NCBI GenBank assembly: GCA_947494695.1
Contig: CANLWB010000014.1
Span: 62,001-126,000 of the forward strand
Reading direction: 5' to 3'
Source: an uncultured Flavobacteriaceae bacterium
GTDB lineage: Bacteria > Bacteroidota > Bacteroidia > Flavobacteriales > Flavobacteriaceae
Length of the DNA: 64,000 nt
Below the pieces are notes generated by a model that saw only the letters and a list, made by a program, of their open reading frames with translations, made no database searches and was not told the DNA's origin. Positions 62,788 through 64,000 of the stretch are shown here, one piece after another. A program made the position numbers and the translations under genes. Numbering within the stretch: the first letter of the stretch is position 1; every line of letters begins with the position of its first letter.

Positions 62788-63759
62788 TTAAACATAAACT
62801 TCCAATAGCGTTGCATTTTTAGAAACAATTTCATAGTCTTTAATAACGGCTGGAAGTAATATCGTTTCTCCTTTTTTTATAGACTCTGAAACCCCATCAA
62901 CCAAAATTTCAGCGTCACCGTCTACACACATATAGATAACAAATGAGTCCTGTTTATTTTTCTTTTGAAGGGTTTCTGTAACTTTTAAATAATTCGTTGT
63001 AAAGTAAGGGCAGCTCACCATGTCATTAGATTCATTATGCTCCTTAGAATAGTTCACTCTAAAATTGTCTGGCATATTAAAATCGAATGCATCAATAGCC
63101 AAATCGTTATGCAACTCTCTTCCATTGCCTTCATCATCTACACGATCCCAATCGTATACACGATAGGTAATATCGCTGGTTTGCTGTATTTCGGCCACCA
63201 TAACACCTGCTCCAATAGCATGAATTCTACCAACTTCAATAAAGTATGTATCACCAACCTTAACGTCATCAAAATTTAAAATCTCGGTTAAGGTTTTATT
63301 TTCCAGATGACTTAAATATTTATCAGCAGTCATATCCTGATTAAAACCAACAATCAGATTAGAACCTTCATCAGCCTGAACGGTATACCACATTTCGGTC
63401 TTCCCAAAAGAATTATGTCTTTTGGCTGCTAACTCGTCGTTTGGGTGTAGCTGAATGGATAAATCTTCTCTAGCATCGATAAACTTAATAAGTAATGGAA
63501 ATTTATTTCCAAAGACCTTATAGTTTTTTTCTCCTACAAATTGACCTTTATAAGTCTCTAATAAGTCTTTTAATGATTTTCCTGCTAAACTACCATTTGA
63601 AACCATAGATGTATCTCCCTCTACATCGCTAATTTCCCAGCTTTCTCCAATATTTGGTAAATCGCTGTCTTTATTAAGAATGGTTTTTAATTTTTGTCCG
63701 CCCCATATTTTGTCTTTTAAAATCGGGCTAAATTTGATTGGGTATAACGTGTTGTTCAT
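62788..63759 (-). CDS. manA: Mannose-6-phosphate isomerase, class I type
   Basis: This enzyme interconverts mannose-6-phosphate and fructose-6-phosphate, feeding GDP-mannose and surface polysaccharide synthesis. The 323-residue protein shows cupin metal ligands in SIQLHPNDELA (Gln and His), GKTEMWY (Glu), and GRIHAIGAGVMVAEIQQTSD (His), with the active-site Arg region in TYRVYDWDR. The short form (about 320 residues) is usual for Bacteroidota. It starts 3 nt after the queD stop, so it is in an operon. Confidence 0.93.
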   Translation of the reverse strand: MNNTLYPIKFSPILKDKIWGGQKLKTILNKDSDLPNIGESWEISDVEGDTSMVSNGSLAGKSLKDLLETYKGQFVGEKNYKVFGNKFPLLIKFIDAREDLSIQLHPNDELAAKRHNSFGKTEMWYTVQADEGSNLIVGFNQDMTADKYLSHLENKTLTEILNFDDVKVGDTYFIEVGRIHAIGAGVMVAEIQQTSDITYRVYDWDRVDDEGNGRELHNDLAIDAFDFNMPDNFRVNYSKEHNESNDMVSCPYFTTNYLKVTETLQKKNKQDSFVIYMCVDGDAEILVDGVSESIKKGETILLPAVIKDYEIVSKNATLLEVYV

Positions 63760-63762
63760 GTA

Positions 63763-64000
63763 TTAATTTCCTGAATAGGTTACAAAGTTTCTTGGTGTTT
63801 CAAAAAGGGTTACTTCTAAGCCCAAATGCGATGCTAATTTGGACTTCATTTTATTATAAATTACGACCGCTATGTTTTCGGCAGTAGGATTTAAGTCTTT
63901 AAACTCTGGCACTTCAATATTTAAGTTTTTATGATCGAAGGCATCTTCTATCTCTGTTTTAATAATCTCTTTAAGGACTTTCATATCGATTACATATCCA
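63763..64000 (-). CDS. queD: 6-carboxy-5,6,7,8-tetrahydropterin synthase (partial, 5' end outside window)
   Basis: About 78 C-terminal codons are visible, in frame to the window edge: GYVIDMKVLKEIIKTEIEDA, FDHKNLNIEVPEFKDLNPTA and SKLASHLGLEVTLFETPRNF. The D-FDHKNLN and NPTAENIA patterns are those of QueD/PTPS enzymes, which work in queuosine synthesis. The Zn-binding histidines lie outside the window. An internal ATG at 63984 is not the true start. Confidence 0.88.
   Translation of the reverse strand, partial: GYVIDMKVLKEIIKTEIEDAFDHKNLNIEVPEFKDLNPTAENIAVVIYNKMKSKLASHLGLEVTLFETPRNFVTYSGN

Noticed and set aside
1-64000. CRISPR array
   Set aside because: No set of regularly spaced repeats with unique spacers was seen; the tandem repeats found are too few or inside coding sequence.

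Overview
This window is chromosomal DNA from a low-GC marine-type member of the Flavobacteriaceae (Bacteroidota). Several things point there: start sites are preceded by TAnnTTTG-type -7 boxes rather than Shine-Dalgarno sequences; there is a C-terminal type IX secretion (T9SS) sorting domain, a SusC-like TonB-dependent receptor, many Bacteroidota lipoproteins, a SecA without the C-terminal zinc motif, and the small bL28-bL33-DUF4295 ribosomal operon. I cannot name the genus or species from sequence alone.

Layout. Positions 1-5.0 kb (minus strand) hold the start of a capsule/exopolysaccharide locus: Wza-like outer-membrane lipoprotein, Wzc-like tyrosine kinase/chain-length regulator, an ABC-2 export permease, and a polysaccharide pyruvyl transferase cut by the window edge. 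Positions 5.0-14.4 kb (plus) hold an ABC-F ATPase, a methyltransferase, a PduO-type cobalamin adenosyltransferase, a small DUF2795 protein, secA and a DUF885 lipoprotein. Positions 14.4-25.2 kb hold a gene remnant, an M23 peptidase, rimO diverging from a serine hydrolase, an amidase, a very large secreted nuclease with three tandem repeats, and an SRPBCC protein. Positions 25.3-33.4 kb are a dense minus-strand core block: ftsY, bL38/DUF4295, rpmG, rpmB, cinA, an Hpt protein, a fumarylacetoacetase-like enzyme, a DEDDh exonuclease, an E2 acyltransferase, a glycosyltransferase and recR.

Positions 33.5-45.0 kb hold an Na+/solute symporter, a CoA-binding protein, a LytTR-type two-component pair, an alpha/beta hydrolase, a TonB-dependent receptor, fabH and htpG. 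Positions 45-55.6 kb are looser and more accessory: unknown orphans, gene remnants, a densely palindromic element near 47.9 kb, a serine hydrolase, small secreted or membrane proteins, and regulator/enzyme pairs (Crp-like plus SDR, HxlR plus metallo-beta-lactamase fold hydrolase, VOC protein plus WYL regulator). Positions 55.6-64 kb hold a MOSC protein, a DEAD-box helicase, a cupin, an ECF sigma factor overlapping a candidate anti-sigma protein, an M15 dipeptidase, an orphan ISAon1 transposase N-terminal domain, a DUF4369 lipoprotein, tRNA-Thr, manA and the end of queD.

The features least explained by standard gene content are: (1) the nested inverted-repeat element at 47883-48016; (2) a duplicated tRNA-Thr 3' end next to the tRNA; (3) an array of CGAYRAAAYACAT-like repeats upstream of the orphan transposase domain; (4) dispersed TTCGACTACGCTCAG and ATTCCT/AGGAAT hairpin repeats; and (5) long stem-loops without U-tracts between convergent genes. 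I saw no CRISPR array, no complete insertion sequence, no prophage, no rRNA and no replication origin. Starts were adjusted by hand where a promoter, lipobox or family N-terminus argued for it.
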